Notes under the pieces: model-generated | The model's database searches: none | Told to the model about the DNA's origin: nothing | The model's input: only the letters and a program-made list of their open reading frames with translations | Position numbers and translations under genes: made by a program | Shown: in pieces, positions 25,224 to 35,473 of the stretch | How the letters are laid out: each line of letters starts with the position of its first letter | Position numbering within the stretch: position 1 is the stretch's first letter | Source: Bacteroidales bacterium | Lineage (GTDB): Bacteria; Bacteroidota; Bacteroidia; Bacteroidales; Bacteroidaceae | Reading direction: 5' to 3' | NCBI GenBank assembly: GCA_015060865.1 | Contig: SUXS01000018.1 | Span: forward strand, 16,645-80,644 | Length of the DNA stretch: 64,000 nt

Positions 25224-26558
25224 ATGAAAGTACAAGAGACATTAGCCGTACTTAGAGAGCACTTCCCCGGTGAAGAGCTCTATTTTCAGGCCGTTGCAGA
25301 AGTGCTGGCCACCATTGAAGATGAGTATAACAAGCACCCCGAGTTTGAGGCCGCCAACTTGGTTGAGCGTCTTTGCGTGCCCGACCGTATCGTGACCTTC
25401 CGTGTCACATGGGTTGATGACAAGGGTAAGGTGCAAACCAATATGGGCTACCGCGTGCAGCACTCCAATGCCATCGGTCCGTACAAGGGCGGTCTCCGTT
25501 TCCACCCCTCAGTAAACCTCAGTACACTGAAGTTCCTCGCATTTGAGCAGACCTTCAAGAACGCACTCACCACACTTCCTATGGGTGGTGCCAAGGGAGG
25601 TTCGGACTTCGACCCCAAGGGCAAGAGCGACAATGAGGTGATGCACTTCTGCCAGGCCTTCATGACCGAGTTGTGGCACAATATCGGTGCCGAGATGGAC
25701 GTACCCGCCGGTGATATCGGTGTGGGCGCCCGTGAGGTAGGTTACCTATTTGGTATGTACAAGAAGCTCACTCGCAACTTCGAGGGTGTGCTCACTGGTA
25801 AGGGGCTCGACTTCGGAGGTTCGCTCATTCGCCCCGAGGCTACCGGATATGGCAATATCTACTTCCTGCAGGAGATGCTCAAGACACGCGGCATCGACAT
25901 CAAGGGCAAGGTGTGCCTCGTCAGCGGTTCGGGTAACGTAGCTCAGTACACAGTACAGAAGTGCATCCAACTGGGTGCCAAGCCTGTGACCATGAGCGAC
26001 TCAAACGGCTACATCTACGATCCCGCAGGCATCGACGAAGAGAAGCTCGCCTTCATCATGGAGTTGAAGAACGTACGTCGCGGACGTATCAAGGAGTATG
26101 CCGACAAGTATGGCTGCAAGTATGTAGCCGGTGCGGCTCCCTGGTATGAGAAGGGCGACATCGCACTCCCCTGCGCTACACAGAACGAGCTCAATGGCGA
26201 GCACGCACGCGCACTCGTTGCCAATGGTTGCATCGCCGTTTCTGAGGGCGCCAACATGCCCTCTACGCCCGAGGCCGTGGAGACCTTCCAGGAGGCCAAG
26301 TTGCTGTATGCACCCGGTAAGGCATCGAACGCCGGTGGTGTATCAGTATCAGGCCTTGAGATGACACAAAACAGCTACAAGCTGGGCTGGAGCGCCGAGA
26401 AGGTAGACAAGAAGCTCAAGAGCATCATGCAGAACATCCACGCATCGTGCGTGAAGTATGGCACACGCCCCGACGGCTACATCGACTACGTGAAGGGCGC
26501 CAACGTTGCCGGCTTCATCAAAGTGGCCAACGCCATGATGGCTCAAGGTGTGATCTAA
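25224..26558 (+). CDS. gdhA: NADP(H)-type glutamate dehydrogenase
   Basis: The 444-residue hexameric GDH converts 2-oxoglutarate and ammonia to glutamate, the main ammonia-assimilation step in gut Bacteroidales. The length matches the small (about 50 kDa) class. Motifs are the substrate-binding IGPYKGGLRFHPSVNLSTLK, the catalytic lysine block LPMGGAKGGSDFDPKGKSD (about 123-141), and the dinucleotide fold VCLVSGSGNVAQYTVQK (about 232). The 443-450 residue length and SDSNGYIYD favour NADP over NAD forms, but cofactor choice is not proved. Codon use is strongly C/G-ended, as in highly expressed genes here. A bidirectional terminator follows. Confidence 0.97.
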   Translation: MKVQETLAVLREHFPGEELYFQAVAEVLATIEDEYNKHPEFEAANLVERLCVPDRIVTFRVTWVDDKGKVQTNMGYRVQHSNAIGPYKGGLRFHPSVNLSTLKFLAFEQTFKNALTTLPMGGAKGGSDFDPKGKSDNEVMHFCQAFMTELWHNIGAEMDVPAGDIGVGAREVGYLFGMYKKLTRNFEGVLTGKGLDFGGSLIRPEATGYGNIYFLQEMLKTRGIDIKGKVCLVSGSGNVAQYTVQKCIQLGAKPVTMSDSNGYIYDPAGIDEEKLAFIMELKNVRRGRIKEYADKYGCKYVAGAAPWYEKGDIALPCATQNELNGEHARALVANGCIAVSEGANMPSTPEAVETFQEAKLLYAPGKASNAGGVSVSGLEMTQNSYKLGWSAEKVDKKLKSIMQNIHASCVKYGTRPDGYIDYVKGANVAGFIKVANAMMAQGVI

Positions 26559-26576
26559 AGGAATCATGCAAACATG

Positions 26577-26606
26577 AAAAGGCCTCCGCGGAGGCCTTTT
26601 TTATTC
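26577..26606. terminator. Bidirectional terminator between gdhA and the AraC-type regulator
   Basis: A perfect 24-bp palindrome, AAAAGGCCTCCG with CGGAGGCCTTTT (26577-26600), followed by TTATT. It stands between convergent genes. Confidence 0.85.
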
Positions 26607-26622
26607 TTCATAAGCTACCCAC

Positions 26623-27804
26623 TTATATATCCCCAGCCAAATGATCAGGCAACGATTCATTTCGATACACCGACGGAGTAACCCCATAAAAGGTCTTGAA
26701 TACACGACTAAAATATTGCGCATCGGGCATCCCCACGGAAGTAGAGATTTCCAATACCGAATGTTGGGTAGTACGAAGTAACTCTCCCGCACGTTCCATC
26801 CTACACTTACGCAGATAATCATTGGGAGACATACCCGTAAGCCTGCGCACCTTACGATAGAAATTGGTACGCCCCTCGCCCAACAGGGCTGCTATAATAT
26901 CGACATTCAAATTGGGATTTCTCATACGAGTCTGCACTAGACGTTCCAACTTACGACGAAAACGCTCATCCTCCTTATCCTCCAGTGGAAAAGATAACAC
27001 TTCTTGGGCATTTTCCTCTCCGATAGTGATTACCTCAGAAGATCCAGCAGAAATACAATCGACAGACACATTCATAGGGAAGTCCACCCCACCATCTACA
27101 TGATTCTGCGACTGCTCTGTTGCACTATCATCTTTCAACACCTCGGTACGAGCATCATTGAACATATTTTCAGACATCTGATTTTTGTCAAACCCAACAG
27201 AACTATTCTCCATCTCCATAAACCAATCCGCAAATAGGTCTTGAGAGACAGGACGAACTGCGCCAGACTTTTTTGAATTTATTCCTGACGGGTTATATTC
27301 AGGCTGTCCATCCTGCCCCTCTTGAGAAGCAACGACAGTATATAGAGAAGCAGACATGTCATTTGGTTCAGCTTCAACCAAAGGCCCCCCTGAAACCATA
27401 GAAGACTCTGGCACTTCTTCAATCCCCACCTCCTGTTCCACAACGACGGAAGCATCATCCACGCTGTTTATATCTCCAGCCATCCCTTCCGAGAGGGCAA
27501 TCAAAGGCGATGACGTATTCTCTTCATCTTGCGAGCATGAATTTTCTCCTTCATCTATCTCCGTTGAAATCAGCGCATCCAACTCCTTTGGGTCCACCTG
27601 TTCACCTACTGCATGCACTAGCTTGGAAAGATTGGCCTCATCTTGGCGAATCATCAATATCGTTTCACGAAGCTCCGTCAACTCATTTCTCAGCAATCGT
27701 GCCTCAATAAATTTCAAGACATAAAGCACAATGGCTATAATGAGCAAGGCTAACAGTGCTCCTACGCCAACGAGCCAAGATACTGGAATACTATTTACCG
27801 ACAT
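26623..27804 (-). CDS. Membrane-anchored AraC-family regulator
   Basis: A 393-residue protein with an unusual layout. A single membrane helix at the N-terminus (WLVGVGALLALLIIAIVLYVL, about residues 10-30) is followed by a coiled coil (EARLLRNELTELRETILMI). A long acidic, low-complexity region comes next (about 75-285), and then a C-terminal AraC double helix-turn-helix (about 290-385). The AraC part includes VDIIAALLGEGRTNFYRKVR and ISTSVGMPDAQYFSRVFKTF. It looks like the output half of a hybrid two-component system without any sensor, kinase or receiver domain. The gene is on the same strand as, and downstream of, the GH28 pectinase (23 bp after its stop), so they may be cotranscribed. The ligand and target are unknown. 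Confidence 0.82.
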   Translation of the reverse strand: MSVNSIPVSWLVGVGALLALLIIAIVLYVLKFIEARLLRNELTELRETILMIRQDEANLSKLVHAVGEQVDPKELDALISTEIDEGENSCSQDEENTSSPLIALSEGMAGDINSVDDASVVVEQEVGIEEVPESSMVSGGPLVEAEPNDMSASLYTVVASQEGQDGQPEYNPSGINSKKSGAVRPVSQDLFADWFMEMENSSVGFDKNQMSENMFNDARTEVLKDDSATEQSQNHVDGGVDFPMNVSVDCISAGSSEVITIGEENAQEVLSFPLEDKEDERFRRKLERLVQTRMRNPNLNVDIIAALLGEGRTNFYRKVRRLTGMSPNDYLRKCRMERAGELLRTTQHSVLEISTSVGMPDAQYFSRVFKTFYGVTPSVYRNESLPDHLAGDI

Positions 27805-27827
27805 AAAACTGCATATTTAACAAAACA

Positions 27828-29153
27828 CTACTGCACTTTCACCCCGTTTACAACGACATTAGAAAGTTCAAAGTTCTCAACATAGTCCGTACGGATCTCC
27901 GGCTTATCTGAGGCGTTGACCTCTATATCTTCAAATCTGAAGTCTTTGAGGTTATACCGTTTGATATTGCTCATCACATCAAACACGACCTGGCAGTCGA
28001 GCTTGATATCGCGCAGCGTAACATTCGAAGAATAAGAATAAGGCACATCTTCGCGGTCCTTAAGATCAAAGAACTGGGTCCAAGGTTTCACGAAGAGCAT
28101 GCTCTTCACATTGCCTCTGATGCCCTCCACTGTGATATACTCGTAGTTCTGCTCAGTATCGGGGCGCATCTTGAGCCACAGCATACGGGTAGCGTCCTTT
28201 ACCTCACAGTTGCGGAGCACGATGTTGTGGTTGTGCAGCGATTCGCTACCGCAGGTGAGCATACTGTGGCAGAAACCGTATGTGCAGTCCTCGATGAGGA
28301 TATTGCGGTTGGGACCATTGTTTACCATATCCTGATGTGCCCATGGGCCCTTTCCCCCCTTGAGAGCGATAGCATCGTCGTTGACCGAGAAGTAGCAATC
28401 CTTGACATGCACATCGGTACATACATCAATATCGATAGCATCGCTGCTGGGAGCCTTCACGGGAGCTGCCGGTGCAAAGATATAGAGTCCGATGAGCTTC
28501 ACGCGCTTGCACTGGTACAGATGGGTGGTCCAGAAGGGTGAATTGATGAGGCGTACACCCTCAAGCTGTACATCGTCGCTATTTTGGATGAACACCAAAC
28601 GAGGACGCATCTCCTCGAGGTTGGTACATTGGCGGTTGTACTGACGACGTATCCAGAACTGTTTCCAGTAGCGCAGACCGTTGCCATTGATTGTGCCTTC
28701 GCCAGACAGGGTAAAGCCGTCGCAGTTGATGGCATTGACAAGTGCTGCAAAGTATTTCAAATTCTGGCCCTCCATACGGGTATCTATGAGTTCAAAGTCA
28801 CCAATAAAGTCGCTCCCCTTGAGTACTGCACCTGAATTAAGATGGAGATGTGTACCTGGCTTAAAAAAGAGCGAACCACTTAAGAAGGTTCCTTCTGGTA
28901 TCACAATGGTCCCCCCCCCATTAGCTGCAACCTTATCAATGACAGCTTGTATCTGTTTGGTCTGAAGCAATGTGCTGTCACGCACCACGCCGTACTCTGT
29001 GATATCGTAAAGTGATGCAGCTTTCACCTTTTTTGTACGTTTGAACCAATCGGACATTCCTGTACCATCAGGCCATACATCCTTGGCAGAAGCCGATATC
29101 GCACAAGCCAATAAGAGGAACAACAAGAAACTTTTTGCTGATATCTTTTTCAT
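27828..29153 (-). CDS. GH28 family polygalacturonase-like glycoside hydrolase
   Basis: A 441-residue secreted or periplasmic enzyme with a signal peptide (MKKISAKSFLLFLLLACAIS). It has the right-handed beta-helix of GH28: the N-terminal strand block GGGTIVIPEGTFLSGSLFF, then the catalytic aspartates in SDAIDIDVCTDVHV and VNDDAIALKGG (about residue 257), and the His/Gly region CGSESLHNHNIVLRNC. It would act on pectic galacturonan or rhamnogalacturonan chains. The rest of a pectin utilisation locus (SusCD) is not in view. A run of nine G on the coding strand at 28911-28919 encodes the Gly-Gly-Gly of the GGGT block. Confidence 0.9.
   Translation of the reverse strand: MKKISAKSFLLFLLLACAISASAKDVWPDGTGMSDWFKRTKKVKAASLYDITEYGVVRDSTLLQTKQIQAVIDKVAANGGGTIVIPEGTFLSGSLFFKPGTHLHLNSGAVLKGSDFIGDFELIDTRMEGQNLKYFAALVNAINCDGFTLSGEGTINGNGLRYWKQFWIRRQYNRQCTNLEEMRPRLVFIQNSDDVQLEGVRLINSPFWTTHLYQCKRVKLIGLYIFAPAAPVKAPSSDAIDIDVCTDVHVKDCYFSVNDDAIALKGGKGPWAHQDMVNNGPNRNILIEDCTYGFCHSMLTCGSESLHNHNIVLRNCEVKDATRMLWLKMRPDTEQNYEYITVEGIRGNVKSMLFVKPWTQFFDLKDREDVPYSYSSNVTLRDIKLDCQVVFDVMSNIKRYNLKDFRFEDIEVNASDKPEIRTDYVENFELSNVVVNGVKVQ
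28911..28919 (-). repeat. G9 homopolymer inside the GH28 gene
   Basis: Nine C on the plus strand (nine G on the coding strand) encode three glycines of a conserved GH28 segment. Slippage by one base would truncate the enzyme near residue 80. Confidence 0.9.
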
Positions 29154-29414
29154 AGATATTCATATTTTTCAATTAAGAGGCGAAGTTAATCAAAAAAAAC
29201 GAAAATCCATTACAGCACCCACAAAAAGTGAAAGATAGAATCTTCTTTTGTATTACAACCTGTTTCGCTTCGTACCATCTTCGTATCACAATTCGCTTTG
29301 TTTTCCAAGAAGAAATGACGGATATTTACCAACAAAAGCATCTTTCGCACTCGTTTTTTGGGGGACATGCTATATCTTTTCTGTCAAAAAAATAAAAAAT
29401 TCACAATTAGGTAG

Positions 29415-29422
29415 TATATTTG
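29415..29422 (+). promoter_or_regulatory. Promoter -7 box for the CotH-domain protein
   Basis: TATATTTG matches TAnnTTTG, 30 bp before the ATG at 29453. The 299-bp gap 29154-29452 between divergent genes otherwise shows no gene. Confidence 0.55.
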
Positions 29423-29452
29423 TCATATTTTTAAGACAAAGCAATTGAAACT

Positions 29453-32400
29453 ATGAGAAATTTCTTAAGCATACTTTTCATGCTGCCGGTAGCCCTGTAT
29501 GCACAGCAGTGGATTGACGTCACTGAAGCTTATATCAGTAATCCCACATTTGATGGAAACTCAAGCAATGGCTGGACTTATATTAGCGATGCATCGAGCC
29601 AAAGAGCCGAATATGAGGGATGGGAGTTCTGGAACGGCACATTCGACATCCACCAGACCCTATCGGTACCTAACGGCAAATACCGCTTGTCGGTACAGAG
29701 CTACTACCGCACCACCGACAACGACTGGGCCTACAGCAACTATGCCAACGGCACCGAAGAGCTCACCGCCTACCTCTATGCCAATGAGGAGCAGGTACCC
29801 ATCGTGAGTGTATACTCTGAGTACCTTACCGAAGACTGTGGTAGCTGCTGGAGCACACGAGTAGATGGGTGGACCTATCACTACTTCCCCAACGGCATGG
29901 TGAGCGGAGCCTACTGCTTTGAACAAGGCATGTACAACAACAGCATCGACGTAGAGGTTACCGACGGTACACTCACCATAGGCATAGCCAACCACACCTA
30001 CCAGAACAGCAACTGGTGCATGATGGACAACTTCAAGCTGGAGTACTACGGCCAGATGGTCCCCGTGGAGAGCATCACTCTCTCACGCTCCATACAGACG
30101 ATGATCGAGGGAGAAAGCGTACAACTCACCGCAACGATCACACCAGACAATGCCACCTATAACAAACTCAACTGGACATCAGACAATGAGCAGATTGCGA
30201 CTGTAGATGCTACCGGAAAGGTGACAGCTATCAAGGAGGGGACCACCGTCATTTATGCCCATGCCACAGACGATAGTGGCATATCGGCCAAGTGCAGAGT
30301 GGTAGTCCGACGCTCCATCCCCACATCGGAGTCACTCATAATCAACGAGATACAATCTGCCAACATCGACATGTATGTAGACCCCTCGTTCAACTACGGC
30401 GCATGGGTAGAACTCTACAACCCCACCAGCAAGGCAGTGAGCCTCAACGGACTATACATCAGTGATGATGCTACAAACCTCACCAAACATAAGCTCGGGA
30501 ATGTAGGCACACTGCCAGCCAAAGGATACCATGTGCTGTGGTTCGACCACTATAGTCACATCTACGCCCCCACACAAATCGACTTCAAGCTCGACTACGA
30601 CGGAGGCACCATCTATATCAGCACCTCCGACGGCGAGGTGATAGCCAGCCAGGACTTCCCCATGGCGGTGCCACGCACCTCGTATGCCCGCACCACCGAC
30701 GGCACAGGCGAATGGGAACGCACCACCGAGCCTACGCCCGGCAAGAGCAATACCACAAGCACCTTTACTGCAGAGCGTCTCGAAGCTCCTGTAGTAGACA
30801 GGGATGCCTGCCTGTTTACCGACCCCTTCACGGTGAACGTACAGATACCATCGGGCGCCACCCTGCGCTACACCACCGACGGCACCACCCCTACCCTCAC
30901 CAACGGAAGCACCAGCAGCGACGGCAAATTCACCGTCAATAGCACCACTACCTACCGCTTCTGCCTGTTTCAGGAAGGCAAGCTGCCCAGTCAGGTCATC
31001 ACACGTTCATACCTATATAAAGACAGAGACTACACACTGCCTATCATTTCCGTTGTCACCGACCCCATCAACCTCTACGACGACAGTCTCGGTGTATATG
31101 TAAAGGGTGTCAATGGACGTACGGGTAACGGACAGAGCACACCCTGCAACTGGAATATGGACTGGGACCGCCCCGTAAACTTCGAGTACATCACACCCGA
31201 TGGCGGCATGGTGGTAAACCAAGAGGTGGACTTCGCTATGTGTGGCGGATGGAGCCGTGCATGGGCACCCCACTCCTTCAAGCTCAAAGCGAGCAAAATA
31301 TACGAGGGCAACAACTCCATCGACTATCCCTTCTTTGCCAACAAGCCCTACCTGAAGCATAAGACCCTGCAGATACGCAATGGCGGCAACGATACCGATT
31401 GCCGCATCAAGGATGCTGCCTTGCAGGAGATTGTACACCGCTCGGGACTCGACGTTGACGGACAGTCGACCCAGCCCGTCGTGCACTTCATCAATGGCCA
31501 GTATGTGAGTATGCTCAACATGCGTGAGCCCAACAACAAGCACTTTGCCTATGCTAACTACGGCATCGACACCGACGAGATGGACCAGTTTGAGATGAGC
31601 CCCGATTCGGGCTACGTGCAGATGGAGGGCGACAGAGAGGCTTTCCTCGAATGGTATGCCCTCTCGACCAATGCTGCCGACGAGACCACCTATGAAGAGA
31701 TACGCAACCTGGTGGACATCGACGAATACATCAACTACATGGCCGTGGAGTTCTACCTCGGCGGTAACGACTGGCCACAGAACAACATCAAGGGGTTCCG
31801 CCCACGCACCGAAGACGGTCGCTTCCGCTTCGTGATGTTCGACCTCGACGGTACCCTTGCGACTACCAGTCCCTTCTACACCTTCGAAGGCAAGCAGACC
31901 TACACCTTCGACTACATCTACGACCTTGGAGGTCGCCTCACCGAGGAGATTGAGCTAGTGACCATCTTCCTCAACATGCTCAATAACGACTCGTTCCGCA
32001 AGCAGTTTATCGACACCTACTGCCTTGTGGCTGGCAGCGTGTTCGAGCCCGAGCGTTGCAATGCCATCATTGATGAGATGGCCGCACGCATTGCTCCTGC
32101 ACTGGCCTTTGACGGGCGTTCCCCCTATGGCACAGCCAACCAGCTGAAGAGCGCACTTGCCAACCGCCAAGGCAGTATGATACAGGCACTCATCGACTAC
32201 TGGCGTATGGGGCTCAGCAACGACATGCAGCAAGCTGTATCTATCTCGGCCAATGTGGATGACGTATCGCTCCGCGTAAACGAAATGGAGATTCCTACCA
32301 ATAAGTTCAGCGGTACGCTCTTTGCTCCCATAACCTTGAAGGCCGAGCCCAAGGCGGGTTATCGCTTCGTAGGATGGAGTAGCGAGAGCACCACTACAAC

Positions 32401-33781
32401 GGCAACATTGGTTGGCTCTGACGCCGCATGGAACTACTACGACCAAGGCTCACTCGACGGCAAGAACTGGACAGCTACTACCTACGCTACCTCTACATGG
32501 GGAAGCGGAAAGGCCCCCCTCGGCTACTACACCGGCGACAGCAACAACAACCGCGGGTACAACACCACGCTCGATTATGGCACCGATGCCAGCAGTAAGC
32601 GCCCCACCTACTATTTCCGTACCAAGTTCACCTTGTCCAAAGCACCTACAGAGAGCGATGTATTCCAGTTCCAGTATACGGTAGACGACGGTATGGTCAT
32701 CTATGTCAACGGCAAGGAAGCCGCACGCTACCTGATGCCTGATGGCACCATTACCTACGACACCTATGCATCGACCTATGCCAACAACAATCCTGACCAA
32801 GGCGTACTGACACTCGATGCCAGTCTGTTCAAGAGAGGAACGAACGTCATTGCCGTAGAGGTACACAACAATAATGGCACATCGTCGGATATCTACTTCA
32901 GCGGAGAACTCACCCAAGCGACCACCTCAAGCAGCGCTGAAAATATCGTATGTGAGGATATGGAATATGCATTGCCACTGGGAAACCACACACTCGTAGC
33001 CCTCTACGAACCGCTTACCGAGGAGGAGATGGCAGAGAATGCGATGCGCCCCGTACGCATCAATGAGCTCAGTGCCGACAACAGCATCTACGTCAACGAA
33101 TACTACAAGAAGAACGATTGGATAGAGCTGTTCAACACCACGGACGAGCCGATTGACGTTGCAGGTATGTACCTGAGCGACAATCTGGACGAGCCTACAA
33201 AGTACCAGATTGAAGGTGGTGTAAACACTGTTATAGAGCCCCACAGCTACCTCATCATCTGGGCCGATAAGCTGATGACCTTCACCCAGCTGCATGCACC
33301 CTTCAAACTCGCAGCTGAGGGAGGATACGTAACCTTCACGGCTGCCGACTTCTCTTGGGGCGATACCATCTACTACGGGCCGCATCTCGGTATCGAGTCG
33401 GTAGGTCTCTACCCCGACGGTAGCAGCGATGTATATGTGATGACCATACCTACCATTGCCAAGGCTAACATCATCAACAGCTATGCTGCATGGCTTGAGC
33501 AGCCCGAGATACCCGAGAATGGAGAGGGCATCGACGATGTAGCAGCAGAAACGCTGAAGGTACTCATCACCGACAGCAAGCTCTACATCTACAGTGCAGA
33601 AGCAGTCAGTACCACAGCTACCGTCTATACACCTGCAGGACAGCAATGCGTGAAGGTATTGACCGAACTGGCTGACGGATATGCCTGCATCGAGATCAGC
33701 ACATTGCCTGCTGGCACCTATATCGTAGCTGTGAGCGACTCGAACGGAAATACGGAAACTCTGAAAATTAGAATAGAATAA
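29453..33781 (+). CDS. Large secreted multidomain CotH / lamin-tail protein
   Basis: A 1442-residue secreted protein. A signal peptide (MRNFLSILFMLPVALYAQ) leads into a beta-rich module with many aromatics (about 20-200). A Big_2 immunoglobulin-like domain follows (VPVESITLSRSIQTMIEGES, about 205-290), then a lamin-tail domain (SLIINEIQSANIDMYVDPSF, about 295-410). A chitobiase C-terminal-like domain (GATLRYTTDGTTPT, about 440-525) and a CotH kinase-like domain (about 535-850; FRFVMFDLDGTLATTSPF near its end) come next. Further beta modules (about 1040-1180), a second lamin-tail domain (about 1215-1330) and a C-terminal sorting-like beta domain ending LPAGTYIVAVSDSNGNTETL complete it. CotH proteins can phosphorylate other proteins in spore coats, but activity is untested in this family. 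Only 12 bp separate its stop from fhs. Confidence 0.85.
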   Translation: MRNFLSILFMLPVALYAQQWIDVTEAYISNPTFDGNSSNGWTYISDASSQRAEYEGWEFWNGTFDIHQTLSVPNGKYRLSVQSYYRTTDNDWAYSNYANGTEELTAYLYANEEQVPIVSVYSEYLTEDCGSCWSTRVDGWTYHYFPNGMVSGAYCFEQGMYNNSIDVEVTDGTLTIGIANHTYQNSNWCMMDNFKLEYYGQMVPVESITLSRSIQTMIEGESVQLTATITPDNATYNKLNWTSDNEQIATVDATGKVTAIKEGTTVIYAHATDDSGISAKCRVVVRRSIPTSESLIINEIQSANIDMYVDPSFNYGAWVELYNPTSKAVSLNGLYISDDATNLTKHKLGNVGTLPAKGYHVLWFDHYSHIYAPTQIDFKLDYDGGTIYISTSDGEVIASQDFPMAVPRTSYARTTDGTGEWERTTEPTPGKSNTTSTFTAERLEAPVVDRDACLFTDPFTVNVQIPSGATLRYTTDGTTPTLTNGSTSSDGKFTVNSTTTYRFCLFQEGKLPSQVITRSYLYKDRDYTLPIISVVTDPINLYDDSLGVYVKGVNGRTGNGQSTPCNWNMDWDRPVNFEYITPDGGMVVNQEVDFAMCGGWSRAWAPHSFKLKASKIYEGNNSIDYPFFANKPYLKHKTLQIRNGGNDTDCRIKDAALQEIVHRSGLDVDGQSTQPVVHFINGQYVSMLNMREPNNKHFAYANYGIDTDEMDQFEMSPDSGYVQMEGDREAFLEWYALSTNAADETTYEEIRNLVDIDEYINYMAVEFYLGGNDWPQNNIKGFRPRTEDGRFRFVMFDLDGTLATTSPFYTFEGKQTYTFDYIYDLGGRLTEEIELVTIFLNMLNNDSFRKQFIDTYCLVAGSVFEPERCNAIIDEMAARIAPALAFDGRSPYGTANQLKSALANRQGSMIQALIDYWRMGLSNDMQQAVSISANVDDVSLRVNEMEIPTNKFSGTLFAPITLKAEPKAGYRFVGWSSESTTTTATLVGSDAAWNYYDQGSLDGKNWTATTYATSTWGSGKAPLGYYTGDSNNNRGYNTTLDYGTDASSKRPTYYFRTKFTLSKAPTESDVFQFQYTVDDGMVIYVNGKEAARYLMPDGTITYDTYASTYANNNPDQGVLTLDASLFKRGTNVIAVEVHNNNGTSSDIYFSGELTQATTSSSAENIVCEDMEYALPLGNHTLVALYEPLTEEEMAENAMRPVRINELSADNSIYVNEYYKKNDWIELFNTTDEPIDVAGMYLSDNLDEPTKYQIEGGVNTVIEPHSYLIIWADKLMTFTQLHAPFKLAAEGGYVTFTAADFSWGDTIYYGPHLGIESVGLYPDGSSDVYVMTIPTIAKANIINSYAAWLEQPEIPENGEGIDDVAAETLKVLITDSKLYIYSAEAVSTTATVYTPAGQQCVKVLTELADGYACIEISTLPAGTYIVAVSDSNGNTETLKIRIE

Positions 33782-33793
33782 TACACATATTAT

Positions 33794-35461
33794 ATGAAGA
33801 CAGACATTGAAATCGCACGCAACACCCCGTTGCGACCCATCGGAGAGATTGCCGCACAAGTAGGCATACCTGCCGAGAGTACAAACCCCTATGGCCACTA
33901 CATGGCCAAGGTTGACGAGCACCTTATCGATGACGAGAAGGTGAAGCAGAGCAACCTCATCCTTGTCACAGCCATCACCCCCACCAAGGCGGGCATCGGC
34001 AAGACTACCGTATCCATCGGCCTTGCCCTCGGACTGAACAAGATAGGCAAGAAGACCATCGTGGCCCTGCGCGAGCCTTCATTAGGCCCCTGCTTCGGTA
34101 TGAAGGGCGGTGCTGCCGGCGGTGGCTACACTCAGGTGTTGCCCATGGACAAGATCAACCTCCACTTCACGGGCGACTTCCACGCTATCACCTCGGCCAA
34201 CAACATGATTGCCGCACTGCTCGACAACTACATGTACCAAAACCGCGACAAGGGCATCGGCCTCAAGGAGGTGCTCTGGCGTCGCGTACTCGATGTCAAC
34301 GACCGCTCACTGCGCTATATCGTCACAGGCCTTGGCCCCAAGACCAACGGCTTTGCACAGGAAGCAGGCTTCGACATCACTCCCGCCTCGGAAATCATGG
34401 CCATCCTCTGCCTTGCCAAGGATGAGGACGACCTGCGCCGCCGCATCGAGAACATTCTGCTCGGCTTCACCTACGAGGGTAAGCCTTTCACGGTCAAGGA
34501 CCTCGGCGTAGCAGGTGCTATCACCGTACTCCTCAAGGATGCCATCTCCCCCAACCTCGTACAGACCACAGAGAACACCCCTGCCCTCGTACATGGCGGA
34601 CCATTTGCCAACATCGCCCACGGATGCAACTCGGTGCTGGCTACCAAGTTGGCTATGACCTATGCCGACTATGTCATCACAGAGGCAGGTTTCGGTGCTG
34701 ACCTTGGCGCAGAGAAGTTCTACGACATCAAGTGCCGCAAGGCTGGTCTTACGCCCAAACTCACCGTACTCGTAGCTACTGCCCGTGCGCTGAAGATGCA
34801 TGGTGGAGTACCTCAGGACCAGGTTTCAGAGCCTAACCTCGAAGCACTCAAGGCCGGTATCGTGAACCTCGACAAGCACTTGCGCAACCTGCAGTCGTTC
34901 GGGCAGACCGTAGTCGTTGCTTTCAACCGCTACAATGGTGATACCGATGAGGAAATCAATTACGTTCGTCAGCACTGTGCTGAGCTTGGTGTGGGCTTTG
35001 AGGTCAACAATGCGTATGCTCTGGGCGGTGAAGGTGCTGCCGACTTGGCTCGCCTCGTGGTAGACACCATAGAGCAGAAGCCTTCATCAGCGCTGCATTT
35101 TGCTTATGAGGACACCGACAGCGTAGAGGAGAAAATCGGCAAGGTAGCCCGTAACCTCTACGGAGCAGCTACTGTGACGCTGAGTGCTGCTGCCAAGAAG
35201 AAGCTTGCGATGATAGCCGAGCTCGGCTACACACACTTCCCCATCTGTATTGCCAAGACCCAATACTCCTTCTCTACCGATGCTAAGAAATATGGTGCGC
35301 CCGAAGGCTTCAGCTTCACCGTACAGGATATCGTCATCAATGCCGGTGCCGAAATGCTGGTAGTAATTGCCGGTGACATCATGCGCATGCCTGGCCTGCC
35401 CAAAGAGCCAGCCGCCCTGCACATCGATATTGTAAACGGACAGATTGAGGGACTAAGCTAA
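33794..35461 (+). CDS. fhs: Formate-tetrahydrofolate ligase
   Basis: The 555-residue enzyme uses ATP to join formate to tetrahydrofolate, feeding one-carbon units to purine synthesis. The P-loop region reads [20 protein letters not shown] (about 57-76), close to the usual [31 protein letters not shown] and the [15 protein letters not shown] block are the family signatures. The length is normal. It lies only 12 bp after the CotH-domain protein, with no promoter of its own visible, which is odd for a housekeeping gene. A hairpin terminator follows. Codon use is C/G-ended. Confidence 0.96.
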   Translation: MKTDIEIARNTPLRPIGEIAAQVGIPAESTNPYGHYMAKVDEHLIDDEKVKQSNLILVTAITPTKAGIGKTTVSIGLALGLNKIGKKTIVALREPSLGPCFGMKGGAAGGGYTQVLPMDKINLHFTGDFHAITSANNMIAALLDNYMYQNRDKGIGLKEVLWRRVLDVNDRSLRYIVTGLGPKTNGFAQEAGFDITPASEIMAILCLAKDEDDLRRRIENILLGFTYEGKPFTVKDLGVAGAITVLLKDAISPNLVQTTENTPALVHGGPFANIAHGCNSVLATKLAMTYADYVITEAGFGADLGAEKFYDIKCRKAGLTPKLTVLVATARALKMHGGVPQDQVSEPNLEALKAGIVNLDKHLRNLQSFGQTVVVAFNRYNGDTDEEINYVRQHCAELGVGFEVNNAYALGGEGAADLARLVVDTIEQKPSSALHFAYEDTDSVEEKIGKVARNLYGAATVTLSAAAKKKLAMIAELGYTHFPICIAKTQYSFSTDAKKYGAPEGFSFTVQDIVINAGAEMLVVIAGDIMRMPGLPKEPAALHIDIVNGQIEGLS

Positions 35462-35473
35462 GTAAGCAACATA

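Noticed and set aside
32927..33922. 331-codon minus-strand frame over the CotH gene end and fhs start
   Set aside because: The translation is a Cys/Val-rich mirror of the real genes, with no domain or promoter.
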